A stretch of 64,000 bases of DNA from Evansella clarkii. Its GTDB lineage: Bacteria; Bacillota; Bacilli; Bacillales; Salisediminibacteriaceae. Where the stretch lies: the NCBI RefSeq assembly GCF_002019695.1, contig NZ_KV917376.1:3726282-3790281 (forward strand), read 5' to 3'. Made by a program: the position numbers and the translations under genes. Below the pieces are notes generated by a model. It saw only the letters and a program-made list of their open reading frames with translations, did not search any database and was not told the origin of the DNA. Position 1 is the first letter of the stretch. Every line of letters starts with the position of its first letter. Positions 1 through 7,225 of this stretch are shown one piece after another.

Positions 1-34
1 AAAAAGCAACTCCTTAAATACAAGGAGCTGCTTT
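1..34 (-). terminator. Rho-independent terminator
   Basis: An inverted repeat (AAAGCAACTCCTT / AAGGAGCTGCTTT) begins with an A-run that becomes a T-run on the minus strand. It lies directly downstream of the small membrane protein gene ending at 48. The right arm also ends in TTT, so it may work in both directions; the window edge hides what lies beyond. Confidence 0.75.
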
Positions 35-47
35 ACTCTGATAATGC

Positions 48-236
48 CTAACCTCTTTTATACTCAATAACAGGTAAGGCAACTGCACAAACTAATGAAG
101 TATAATAAGGCAGAAACTTGATTCCCACAGCCTGGCCAAAAACTGTTATACCTATGACACCTATAAAGCTTGATAAGGCAATCCCCAGAATAAATCCTCC
201 AATTAACCCCACTATCATTGCTAAAAACATTTTCAT
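48..236 (-). CDS. Small membrane protein, DUF5957-like
   Basis: A 62-residue protein with two hydrophobic stretches, one glycine-rich (about residues 3-26) and one near the C-terminus (about 33-57), separated by a short loop with GQAVGIKFLP. The pattern recalls the small DUF5957 membrane family; that assignment is from memory. The start is placed at the ATG at 236 because AAAGGG lies at proper spacing in front of it; a longer in-frame reading to 263 has no ribosome site. It shares strand with the DUF6220-like gene upstream, only 17 bp away, so the two are probably cotranscribed. Function unknown. Confidence 0.6.
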   Translation of the reverse strand: MKMFLAMIVGLIGGFILGIALSSFIGVIGITVFGQAVGIKFLPYYTSLVCAVALPVIEYKRG

Positions 237-252
237 GTTGCTGCACCCTTTC

Positions 253-657
253 TTACTGTTCAATTTTATTAAAGGTCATCTTGATAATGCTTCTTAAATT
301 AAGACAGGCGATACCTAAAAGGAATAATCCGAATAATGGATGTAATGCTCCGATCCATGGTATTTGAAAGCTCATATTGGCGGTAAAATACATCGCAAAT
401 ATTAAAATAAACAATCCAAAAATATGCCAGTACATCAAACGGGGAAGAGAGCCAAGATAGGCAAACAAAAGTAAAAGCAAAGGGATATTCCAGCCAAAAA
501 GATGCACGAGGCTCCGGTGATAAACCCAATTAGAGGAATCCACAAACATCGCAAGTCCAACTGTAAAAAACTGAAATAATACACATAAAATAAATACACT
601 GATAAAAAACAGATAAAGATATCTATTAACCTTGACTCGTAATGAGGCTCTATTCAA
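253..657 (-). CDS. DUF6220-like four-helix membrane protein
   Basis: A 134-residue integral membrane protein with four predicted hydrophobic helices. The order of conserved features fits DUF6220: an early helix followed by QFFTVGLAMF, a histidine in VYHRSLVHLFG, and a late GALHPLFGLFLLG segment. No biochemical role is established for the family. The start is taken as TTG at 657, since AAGGAGAG sits six bases upstream; reading on to an ATG at 723 adds 22 residues with no ribosome site. Upstream neighbour of the DUF5957-like gene and probably in one transcript. Confidence 0.65.
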   Translation of the reverse strand: MNRASLRVKVNRYLYLFFISVFILCVLFQFFTVGLAMFVDSSNWVYHRSLVHLFGWNIPLLLLLFAYLGSLPRLMYWHIFGLFILIFAMYFTANMSFQIPWIGALHPLFGLFLLGIACLNLRSIIKMTFNKIEQ

Positions 658-777
658 CGGTATCTCTCCTTCTTTTGTATATTTTAAATGACAACTGTTA
701 GTATACTGACAACTTCTGAACAAACTATTAGGAGATTATTAAATATTTCTTAACTATTGGAAGTTCATACAAATAAC

Positions 778-816
778 AAAAAAAGAACAAAAGGTCACTA
801 ACTGCCTTTTGCTCTT
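778..816 (-). terminator. Terminator after response regulator
   Basis: The stem AGAGCAAAAGG / CCTTTTGTTCT (minus strand) is followed by seven T. It lies about 20 bp beyond the response regulator stop codon and ends the two-component operon. Confidence 0.8.
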
Positions 817-835
817 CCATAAAGAACTGCTGCAT

Positions 836-1522
836 TTATTTTTTAAAACGATAGCCTACTCCCCAAATTGTTTCAATGTACTCCGGGGCAGATGGGCTCG
901 CTTCTATTTTTTCTCTTATCCTTCTGATGTGGACAGTAACAGTAGAAATATCTCCCATGGAATCATACCCCCATACCTTTTCAAATAAATGGTCTTTGCT
1001 AAATACCTGGTTTGGATTTGTAGCTAAAAATAAGAGTAAATCAAATTCTTTTCCCCTAAGAACCTTTTCTTCCTCGTTAACAAAAACCGTACGCGAGCTT
1101 TTATCGATAACCAAACCCCGAATCTGTATTTCATTTTGAGATGAATTACTATTAGTCAGCCTGTGATACCTTGATATATGTGCCTTTACTCTTACTACCA
1201 GCTCGTTTGGATTAAAAGGCTTTTCAATATAATCATCGGCTCCCCTGTCAAAGCCTCGAATAATATCGATGTCTTCCTTCCTTGCTGTTACCATTAGAAT
1301 CGGAATGTTTAACTTCTCCCTGATCCTTTTACAAAGTTCAAACCCATCAATCCCTGGTAACATCAAATCCAGAATGATAAGTTGATAATCATGATTCATT
1401 GCCATTTCAAGACCTTCTTCACCGGCTGCAGCTATATCGCATTCAAATCCACTCACCTCTAAATAATCTTTTTCCAATTCTGCAATGCTCTGCTCATCCT
1501 CTATAATCAGGATCTTCCCCAT
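836..1522 (-). CDS. OmpR/PhoB-family response regulator
   Basis: A 228-residue cytoplasmic transcription factor. The N-terminal receiver domain (about 1-115) carries the acidic pair in IIEDEQ, the phospho-acceptor Asp in LIILDLMLPGIDG, and the KPF motif. The C-terminal winged-helix domain (about 130-228) ends with the usual WGVGYRF. The start at 1522 has AGGAGGGG just upstream, and the gene overlaps the 3' end of the kinase gene by 29 bp, implying coupled translation. It probably controls the hrtBA-like exporter genes located upstream. HssR-like function is an inference from that context. Confidence 0.85.
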   Translation of the reverse strand: MGKILIIEDEQSIAELEKDYLEVSGFECDIAAAGEEGLEMAMNHDYQLIILDLMLPGIDGFELCKRIREKLNIPILMVTARKEDIDIIRGFDRGADDYIEKPFNPNELVVRVKAHISRYHRLTNSNSSQNEIQIRGLVIDKSSRTVFVNEEEKVLRGKEFDLLLFLATNPNQVFSKDHLFEKVWGYDSMGDISTVTVHIRRIREKIEASPSAPEYIETIWGVGYRFKK

Positions 1523-2621
1523 TGGTTCCCCTCCTATGACGTGTGGCAGGTAACGAAAAGAAAATACTTGTCCCTTCCCCAGGTTTACTTTTCGCCCAAA
1601 CAGTTCCGCCAAATCCTTGTATGATTTTTTTTACAATAGCCAGGCCTAACCCGCTCCCGCCAGTAGTTAAACTACGCGACGGGTCAATACGGTAAAAGCG
1701 ATTAAAAATCGCCGACAGTAATTCTTCTGGTATGCCAATTCCATTATCCTTTATTTCTACAATGACATTTTCTGCTTCTGACTTTAAATAAATCGATATT
1801 TCTTTGTTTCCTTTATTTATATACTTCAAGCTATTTTGTATAATATTGTCAACTACACGTTTTAGTTTCTCCCGATCAGCCAGCACAATGTATGACTTAT
1901 CTTGCTTCTTCTCATAGAAAACCGTACCTCCAACTGGTTCCAGTTCAAATTGTAATTCCGCTGCATAATCTTCCATATAAGCATGCAAATCAACCTCTTC
2001 CATCTCAAAGGGAACACTTTCAAGATCCAATTTCGAGTAAAGAAATAGTTCTTCTATTAGCTGATTCATCCCTTCTGCTTTTCGATCGATTGTTTCCATA
2101 TAACGATCCAGTTTTTCGGGGGTATTAGCTACTCCATCCTGAATCCCTTTTACGTATCCTCTTATCGAAGTGATTGGGGTCTTTAAGTCATGTGAAATAC
2201 TCGCTATTAATTCCTTCTGATTTTCCTCATACGTTTTTTGAAGCTGTTGGGCTTCCAATAGCTTCTTACGCATGGATTCAAACGTCTCTGCCAGTTGGTC
2301 AAGCTCATCTCTTTTCTCCGTTACATCTAATTTATAATTTAAATTGCCATTACTAATTTCTTCGGCAGCATTCATCAGCTTTTTTATTGGACGAATAATA
2401 CTTTTAGAAACAAAATAAGTAAGCAGTCCATTTGTAATGATAATAACTAACAGCATTCCAATTAACCTGAGAGTCATAAATAACTCAAAATCATCTTCAA
2501 TGTTCCCTCTCAATAGAAAAAATAAAATATAACCTAAAGCAATCTCGATTGCGAGAAATCCTAAAATCGGAATAAGAATCATCCCTGCATTTGAAAGTAA
2601 CAGTCGCTTCCTGATCGTCAT
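1494..2621 (-). CDS. Sensor histidine kinase with short periplasmic loop
   Basis: A 375-residue membrane kinase. Two transmembrane helices (about 10-36 and 47-70) enclose a loop of only about ten residues, followed by a HAMP linker, a HisKA dimerisation domain with the phosphorylated His in SISHDLKTPITS, and an ATPase domain with N box (NIIQNSLKY), DNGIGIP and GGSGLGLAIV. The short loop implies sensing within or near the membrane, or via the adjacent transporter. The start is set at 2621 with AAAGG upstream; the earlier in-frame ATG lacks a site. It follows the exporter genes with a hairpin between and overlaps the response regulator. Confidence 0.82.
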   Translation of the reverse strand: MTIRKRLLLSNAGMILIPILGFLAIEIALGYILFFLLRGNIEDDFELFMTLRLIGMLLVIIITNGLLTYFVSKSIIRPIKKLMNAAEEISNGNLNYKLDVTEKRDELDQLAETFESMRKKLLEAQQLQKTYEENQKELIASISHDLKTPITSIRGYVKGIQDGVANTPEKLDRYMETIDRKAEGMNQLIEELFLYSKLDLESVPFEMEEVDLHAYMEDYAAELQFELEPVGGTVFYEKKQDKSYIVLADREKLKRVVDNIIQNSLKYINKGNKEISIYLKSEAENVIVEIKDNGIGIPEELLSAIFNRFYRIDPSRSLTTGGSGLGLAIVKKIIQGFGGTVWAKSKPGEGTSIFFSLPATRHRRGTNGEDPDYRG

Positions 2622-2687
2622 ACAATCACTGCCTTTATACGTTTTTACAGCCCTGACCATTGGAGTTGTTTTTCTAATCATACTGAA

Positions 2688-2714
2688 AAATGCAGTTGTT
2701 TACCAACTGCATTT
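2688..2714 (-). terminator. Hairpin between exporter and kinase genes
   Basis: The perfect 11-bp stem AAATGCAGTTG / CAACTGCATTT with a 5-nt loop lies seven bases after the ATPase stop. The following T-run is short (TTTTTC), so it may be a partial terminator that lowers kinase and regulator expression relative to the exporter. Confidence 0.6.
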
Positions 2715-2720
2715 CATTAA

Positions 2721-3404
2721 CTATTCCCGGGCAAGGCATCCATCTTTCATCACATAAACTTTATCACATAAATCCAGCATCCGTTCATCATGGGTAACCA
2801 TGATAGCAGCTTTATTTCTTGATTTAACCTCCTGTGATATCATTTCTACAACCTTACGTCCCCGAACAGAATCCAGACTGGCCGTAGGTTCATCCGCCAG
2901 TATAATTGAAGGATCATTCATAAATGCCCTGGCAATTGCCACTCTTTGTTTTTCCCCACCTGATAATTCAGCTGGATAATTGTTCCTTCTTTGAAGGAGA
3001 TCCAGGCGGCTAAGCAGCTCATTTGCCCGTTTCTGGCCTGTCGATTTATTATTTTTAGCAATTTGATTAACTAGCTTCAATTGGCCTGAGACATTTAAAT
3101 ATGGAATGAGATTGTCCGACTGAAAAATAAAGCCTATTTTTCCCGCCCGTAGCTGGTTAAATCGTTTCTTTGACTGCAGATGGACAACCTCCTGATCAAT
3201 CAGTATATCTCCTTCTGTCGGTGTCAACAAAGCGCCTATAACAGAAAGAAGCGTACTTTTTCCAGAACCAGATGGTCCCACTACAGCAATGAACTCTCCT
3301 TGTTTTACGGTTAAATTAATATTTTTCAAAACTCGAATAGTACTATTGCCGTCACCAAAATCTTTTGTGACATGTTTAATCTCTAAAATTGACCTTCCCA
3401 TCAT
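2721..3404 (-). CDS. ABC transporter ATPase, HrtA/MacB type
   Basis: A 227-residue ATPase of the LolD/MacB/HrtA type. It shows Walker A GPSGSGKS (43-50), a Q-loop, the signature LSGGEKQRVAIARA, Walker B ILADEPTASLD and the switch His in MVTHDERM. The start ATG overlaps the permease stop in an ATGATG arrangement, with AGGGAGG five bases upstream. With the adjacent permease it should form an A2B2 membrane exporter. By resemblance of the permease to HrtB, heme or another amphiphile is a plausible substrate; this is inference. Confidence 0.82.
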   Translation of the reverse strand: MMGRSILEIKHVTKDFGDGNSTIRVLKNINLTVKQGEFIAVVGPSGSGKSTLLSVIGALLTPTEGDILIDQEVVHLQSKKRFNQLRAGKIGFIFQSDNLIPYLNVSGQLKLVNQIAKNNKSTGQKRANELLSRLDLLQRRNNYPAELSGGEKQRVAIARAFMNDPSIILADEPTASLDSVRGRKVVEMISQEVKSRNKAAIMVTHDERMLDLCDKVYVMKDGCLARE

Positions 3405-4465
3405 TCCATCCTCCCTATTGCCTCTAATGCATCAATTTTTGCCACTTTCCAAATAGAAAGCATCGCTCCGAACATATTCAGGATTAAAAACAGTCCGCCA
3501 GTTCCAACGATTAGCTGCCAGGATAACTGGACTGGCATTTCTTCTGGCATCAGCTGGACAATTCCGTAGAAAGCAAGACTGCTCAACATCAAACCTAATA
3601 ATGTAATGAAAGCAACCTGCAGTAAAATTGACTTTGCAATATACCATGTTTGTGCTCCGATTGCCTTTAAAATTCCAAACTGGTGTGTTTTCTGGAGTGT
3701 AATAACGTAAAAGAAAACACTGGACACAAAGACAGAAATGATAAACAAAAAGCTTTTCATCATCATAAAAGAACCTTGTGTTTCTGAATAACCAGGAATA
3801 GTCCTTATTGTATCCTCTAATGTCTGCATGTCGTAATGCTCAAGATCCATTTCTGAACCTTGATAAAACACCGCATTATACGTATCCTCCATTCGATAGA
3901 AAGATTGAAATCCAATCGATGCATCAGTAAAAATAACTGGCATATGGGAATAAACATGATCCTCTGTAAATCCGGCAATCGTCATTTCAATATCTGTTCT
4001 GGAATCTTTAATCGTGTCATGTAATTCATAACCAAACCGTTTTAAACTCTCATCAGCCACTACCTCATTATCTTCTAATTCACGTAGATTCTTTCCTTCA
4101 GTTATAGTGACATCTCCGTACCTTTCCGTATCTACTGTAAAATAAGCCACGTCTACAGTGCGCTCATTCACTTTTTCCAAGCCCGATACCGTTATGGCAA
4201 AAGGAGAATATTGTTCACCTAGTAAATCAAAAAGTTCATCTAAATCATCATTATTTAATTCCGATTTAATTAAGACCCCTTCTGCTTCTTCACTTAAAAT
4301 GACATATTCCGTTTTCAGATTACTCATTGCTGCGCTGTCCGCATAGCCCAGCCCGTTTGATAAAGCAGTAATAAAAAAGACCAGAAATAAAACAGCGATC
4401 ATAATCAAACTAAGTAATCCGTAGCGAAGCTTATTCCTCCTGAATTCATTCCATGCTAAAAACAT
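3401..4465 (-). CDS. FtsX-like ABC permease, HrtB-like
   Basis: A 354-residue permease with one N-terminal helix, a large extracytoplasmic domain (about 40-225) and three C-terminal helices, the MacB/FtsX architecture. The segment FFYVITLQKTHQFGILKAIG and the C-terminal DALEAIG closely resemble staphylococcal HrtB, the heme-efflux permease, as does the length. It is first in the operon permease-ATPase-kinase-regulator, whereas in S. aureus hrtAB and hssRS are divergent. AGGAGGAAG precedes the start. The heme role is inferred from similarity, not shown. Confidence 0.75.
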   Translation of the reverse strand: MFLAWNEFRRNKLRYGLLSLIMIAVLFLVFFITALSNGLGYADSAAMSNLKTEYVILSEEAEGVLIKSELNNDDLDELFDLLGEQYSPFAITVSGLEKVNERTVDVAYFTVDTERYGDVTITEGKNLRELEDNEVVADESLKRFGYELHDTIKDSRTDIEMTIAGFTEDHVYSHMPVIFTDASIGFQSFYRMEDTYNAVFYQGSEMDLEHYDMQTLEDTIRTIPGYSETQGSFMMMKSFLFIISVFVSSVFFYVITLQKTHQFGILKAIGAQTWYIAKSILLQVAFITLLGLMLSSLAFYGIVQLMPEEMPVQLSWQLIVGTGGLFLILNMFGAMLSIWKVAKIDALEAIGRME

Positions 4466-4662
4466 AATCTTCCTCCTCTGATTTAATGATCTTACCTGTG
4501 GGATATGACCTGATATCAGAATACAGAGGAAATCTAAATTAACTATTTCCTATTTATTAATAGTTTCTTAAATTTATAGAGATACGATAATTGTTTTTAT
4601 TGTAAGAGGTCTTAGCTCTGATTATGTTTCTTGTTAGGCATCTCCGCCAGAAATTCACACAC

Positions 4663-4692
4663 AAAAACGACAGGTCTCATGCACCTGCCGTT
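4663..4692 (-). terminator. Orphan terminator
   Basis: The stem AACGGCAGGT / ACCTGTCGTT on the minus strand is followed by a T-run. No gene ends just upstream of it, which suggests that the gene it once served has been lost. Confidence 0.6.
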
Positions 4693-4800
4693 CTAAAGAA
4701 ACGGGCATTAATCTTCAATGTTTTCTTTATTCATTTTCTATGTGGGAGAAAAGAGGGGAAAAGGATGGGAACTTTAATGATTCCATTTTATCTTTTCATG

Positions 4801-4851
4801 AAAAAAGATAACCCTATATTGAGTGCGTGGCTCAAAATGGGGTAACTTATC
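4801..4851 (-). repeat. Dispersed terminator-like hairpin, copy 1
   Basis: The inverted repeat runs from GATAACCC to GGGTAACTTATC, with the conserved right half CTCAAAATGGGG. On the minus strand it is followed by six T. Related copies occur at about 9755-9812 and 37368-37417. Copies 1 and 3 also share flanking bases (ACTTTAATGATT) to the left. Confidence 0.65.
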
Positions 4852-4977
4852 ATCATATCCCTGCGCCAGTCCCCTTTGAAGGGATCTAAGCTGTTTCGGC
4901 CGTTATACTGTACCAGCACTAACGATCTTTTTACCACCCGGCAAACATTTGGAACAAGGCATTGATGTCCCCTTTCT

Positions 4978-5165
4978 AAATAAACGGAAATTTTCCGGTT
5001 AAATGGAGATTGGACCTCTTTCCTGGTAGATATAAGGGGAGATTTTCCGGTTAAGCAGCACAAAGTCGTTCATTTTCAAAGTTTTTGAGTAAATAGGCGG
5101 AATCTCTCCGCCTATTTATGCGCTTTTATATAATAATTACGAATTAACAGGAATATTTCCGTCTA
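4978..5165. repeat. Array of four GGAnATnTTCCG-like palindromes
   Basis: Four related 12-bp palindromic cores lie at 4986, 5038, 5099 and 5150, spaced 52, 61 and 51 bp: GGAAATTTTCCG, GGAGATTTTCCG, GGAATCTCTCCG and GGAATATTTCCG. Each sits in an AT-rich context containing TAAATA or similar. The third is nested in a longer palindrome (AGGCGGA ... TCCGCCT). Spacers differ, so this is not a CRISPR array. It could be a set of protein-binding sites or the remains of a mobile-element end. Confidence 0.5.
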
Positions 5166-5216
5166 TTTTTTAACCGTGAAAGAGAGACAGGTCCATTTTG
5201 ACCTCTCTCTCCTTAG

Positions 5217-5387
5217 TCTTCTCTACTGATTGTCTACAATAAGGGCCCTTTCTTTCATGGTACGAAAGCAGAACTAAATATTGGAGATCTTTTAGAACCG
5301 CAACATTTATCAAATTTACAGGATAAAAAAACTAATTATATATATTCTACCGCAACAATAGATGCTACTAGGTCCTTTCAGCATTGA
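5217..5387 (+). pseudogene. arr: Rifampin ADP-ribosyltransferase (Arr) fragment
   Basis: An open frame without a start codon encodes GPFFHGTKAELNIGDLLEP, then SNLQDKKTNYIYSTATIDAT. This is the N-terminal NAD-binding region of Arr, the enzyme that ADP-ribosylates rifamycins. Intact Arr is about 140 residues; here about 45 codons remain. A TAG lies upstream in frame, no ATG is present, and the frame ends in TGA soon after DATR, where the rest of the enzyme should follow. The fragment is dead. It lies in a gene-poor stretch next to other remnants. The only intact neighbours are minus-strand genes. Confidence 0.8.
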
Positions 5388-5420
5388 AAAAAACGATTAC
5401 TTTTAATGTAATCGTCTTTT
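5387..5420. terminator. Bidirectional terminator
   Basis: The stem ACGATTAC / GTAATCGT is flanked by an A-run on the left and TTTT on the right, so it can act on either strand. On the minus strand it would end the 49-codon gene at 5478; on the plus strand it closes the arr remnant. Confidence 0.7.
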
Positions 5421-5477
5421 GGTGGTTGTTATTACGAGTTTCGTTGGACTATTAGTCTTCCTATATTTTCGTTCATA

Positions 5478-5627
5478 TTATTTATCTGTTTGTTTTTGTT
5501 TCTTTTTCAAATACTCCGCACGTAATTTTTCGAGTTGCTGCTTTTTATCAAATTGGGCAGATTTCTGTTTTTCATGAAACTTTGTCACAGCCATCTGACT
5601 TTTAGCATCCAATTGATATTTTCCCAT
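5478..5627 (-). CDS. Small charged protein, 49 residues
   Basis: Reading the minus strand from the ATG at 5627 to TAA at 5478 gives a 49-residue lysine/glutamine-rich protein. It begins MGKYQLDAKSQ and ends KKKQKQTDK, is almost entirely helical in character, and has no hydrophobic segment. AGGTGA lies just ahead of the start and a strong terminator follows the stop, so the gene has a full set of signals. It is downstream of the decayed gene at 5684-5881. Family and function not recognised. Soluble small acidic/basic coil proteins of this kind are common in Bacillaceae. Confidence 0.6.
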   Translation of the reverse strand: MGKYQLDAKSQMAVTKFHEKQKSAQFDKKQQLEKLRAEYLKKKQKQTDK

Positions 5628-5683
5628 TTTCTTCACCTACTTTTCTTGTCTTTGTATTAATTCTTTTATTCATCAAACTTTCG

Positions 5684-5881
5684 CTACGGCTTACATCCTT
5701 CTTCAAGTAAATATTGCTTCGCTTCATTATACGATGGAAACGTTCCGTCCAGTTGTTCACCTGCATAGACGTTCCACATGTCATCTTCAAGAATGATAAC
5801 ACAATTTAGCGATACATCGCGACGTTCTAATTCTGGGAAAGACTCGGTAATTTTAAGCAAATGTAAACATAGTTCTTCCAA
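5684..5881 (-). pseudogene. Deleted copy of the 27.1-kb hypothetical gene
   Basis: The frame matches both ends of the intact 164-residue protein at 27118-27612: ESFPELERRDVSLN near the start and EDDMWNVYAGEQLDGTFPSY near the end. Roughly 90 residues are missing between them. At the original ATG the reading frame soon meets a stop (ATG TTT ACA TTT GCT TAA), so a small indel also broke the N-terminus. About 80 bp of upstream DNA is also shared with the intact locus. This is a duplicated and then decayed gene. Confidence 0.75.
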
Positions 5882-5979
5882 ATAACTCTAATTTAATAAT
5901 TCATTATATCATTAGTAGATATTATCAAAAAATACACTTACTTGCACATTCAACTAATTTTCAGTTGAGCCTGGTAGTG

Positions 5980-6096
5980 GGCTTCCCGGGAAAGAAACGA
6001 AGTTATGAAACGATGGCTTCTTTGCGTGTTGTATTTTACAATCAGGCTGACAGCCCTGTCCTCGGCCCTTACATTTACCTGAACAAAAAGATTTAA
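5980..6096 (+). pseudogene. Possible 3' end of an unidentified gene
   Basis: A plus-strand frame ending at TAA (6094-6096) encodes ETMASLRVVFYNQADSPVLG followed by PYIYLNKKI. The sequence looks protein-like, but there is no start codon or ribosome site and the family was not recognised. It may be the tail of a lost gene. Low confidence. Confidence 0.25.
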
Positions 6097-6110
6097 CGAA
6101 AAATAAGATT

Positions 6111-6138
6111 TAAAAGCCGCCTAAGTAAATAGACGGCA
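6111..6138 (-). terminator. Terminator of the TerB-linked operon
   Basis: The stem GCCGTC / GGCGGC on the minus strand is followed by TTTTAAAT, 14 bp after the last gene of the four-gene operon. Confidence 0.6.
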
Positions 6139-6151
6139 TATCCACTCTGTA

Positions 6152-7174
6152 TTAAAATGTTTTTTGAGCCTGAATTTTATGAAGTGCATCTCTTCCCGTA
6201 TTTAATACTTCTGCAGATTTTCTTGTAATCTCACCATCTTCATCAAGTAATGGTGTATCAATGACACCTTTAATTAACTGAGCAGTTAAAATTACTTTTT
6301 GAATGGCTTCTTTCTCGTCACGTGTAAAATCATTCCAGTTTGTACCTTTGTCTGAAATTATTGATTTCAGTGTATTGATACCAGCGAGAAATACATCATT
6401 TATATCTGTTAATAATGAATGAAGTAAATCAGACCTTCTTCTAATAGCTGATAAAACAGTTGTTGCACTATTCATTTGTTCTGCAATAGTTCTGGCCTCA
6501 CTTAAATTTTCGTATGCAGAATTCAACTTCTTTTTCGATTGGGCAGACATAATTAATCCTCCGACCGCTAAAGCAGGTCCAGCAACAATTCCACCTAATA
6601 CTAAAGTCCCTCCTGCAATTCCATAACCTCCTGCAGACAGTGCTCCGCCACCTAACCAGGCTAAAGTAGCGTTAGTGGCAGCAACCCCACTTAAACCACT
6701 AATTGCCGCACCGGTTGAAGCTGTACCTAAAGCCATTGTACCAGCATAAGCTCCATAAGCTGCCGCAACTCCTGTACCTAATGAAGCCAGGCCTCCACTT
6801 GCAACTTTTACAGCTTTGTATGAATCAGTTTCCAGATCATTTAAAAGATCTCTGGAAACACCAATATGCTTCAACTCTTCGATCCCCACAGTATTTTCGT
6901 TTAATTCAACATTTTTTAGTAATTGAAAGTAAGTTACAAAGTCTTTTACTGAAGAGGAGAGAATACTTATTTTATTTTTCCCTAAAGTTTCAATACTTTC
7001 GTTTGTTGTTTTACGTTCAGTGTTTAATATATGTTCTGCATCGTCTACAATTCCACGAGCCATCTGATTAACATTCTTAGCTTCTTTTGAATTTTTTGCC
7101 GCTTTGACTCCACTTCCAACACCACTAATGGCAGTGGCTGCAATTACTCCGGCAGCAATAAAAGGAATTGGCAT
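6152..7174 (-). CDS. Gly/Ala-rich membrane-active protein, unknown
   Basis: A 340-residue protein. It has a hydrophobic N-terminus (about 1-28, beginning MPIPFIAAGVIAATA), a charged helical region, then a long glycine/alanine-rich hydrophobic block (about 125-212) that could form several membrane hairpins, and a helical C-terminal domain. There is no known catalytic motif. The layout resembles proteins loosely annotated as glycine-zipper or pore-type proteins. It is last in a four-gene operon (51 bp after the preceding gene) with TerB-like and cysteine-cluster proteins. AGGAGATGAG precedes the ATG. Function unknown; a membrane effector role is only inference. Confidence 0.7.
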   Translation of the reverse strand: MPIPFIAAGVIAATAISGVGSGVKAAKNSKEAKNVNQMARGIVDDAEHILNTERKTTNESIETLGKNKISILSSSVKDFVTYFQLLKNVELNENTVGIEELKHIGVSRDLLNDLETDSYKAVKVASGGLASLGTGVAAAYGAYAGTMALGTASTGAAISGLSGVAATNATLAWLGGGALSAGGYGIAGGTLVLGGIVAGPALAVGGLIMSAQSKKKLNSAYENLSEARTIAEQMNSATTVLSAIRRRSDLLHSLLTDINDVFLAGINTLKSIISDKGTNWNDFTRDEKEAIQKVILTAQLIKGVIDTPLLDEDGEITRKSAEVLNTGRDALHKIQAQKTF

Positions 7175-7225
7175 ATTCTCATCTCCTATGATTGTTTAAA
7201 AATATTACCCACTTTAATTAGTAAA

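Larger units (their letters stand above)
4466..5216. other. Gene-free stretch with repeats
   Basis: No convincing gene is visible. The stretch holds an orphan minus-strand terminator (4663-4692), copy 1 of a dispersed hairpin repeat (4801-4851) and an array of four palindromic motifs (about 4978-5165). Short open frames here run across these repeats and lack ribosome sites. Promoters of the hrtBA-like operon should lie near 4466-4560 but no clear -35/-10 pair was picked out. Confidence 0.5.

Noticed and set aside
4624-5063. Two open frames (73 and 91 codons) in the 4.6-5.1 kb region
   Set aside because: They run through a terminator and the dispersed hairpin repeat, lack ribosome sites and resemble no protein.
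4978-5165. CRISPR array
   Set aside because: Only 12-bp palindromes are shared, spacer lengths vary, there is no 25-35 bp direct repeat and no cas gene nearby.
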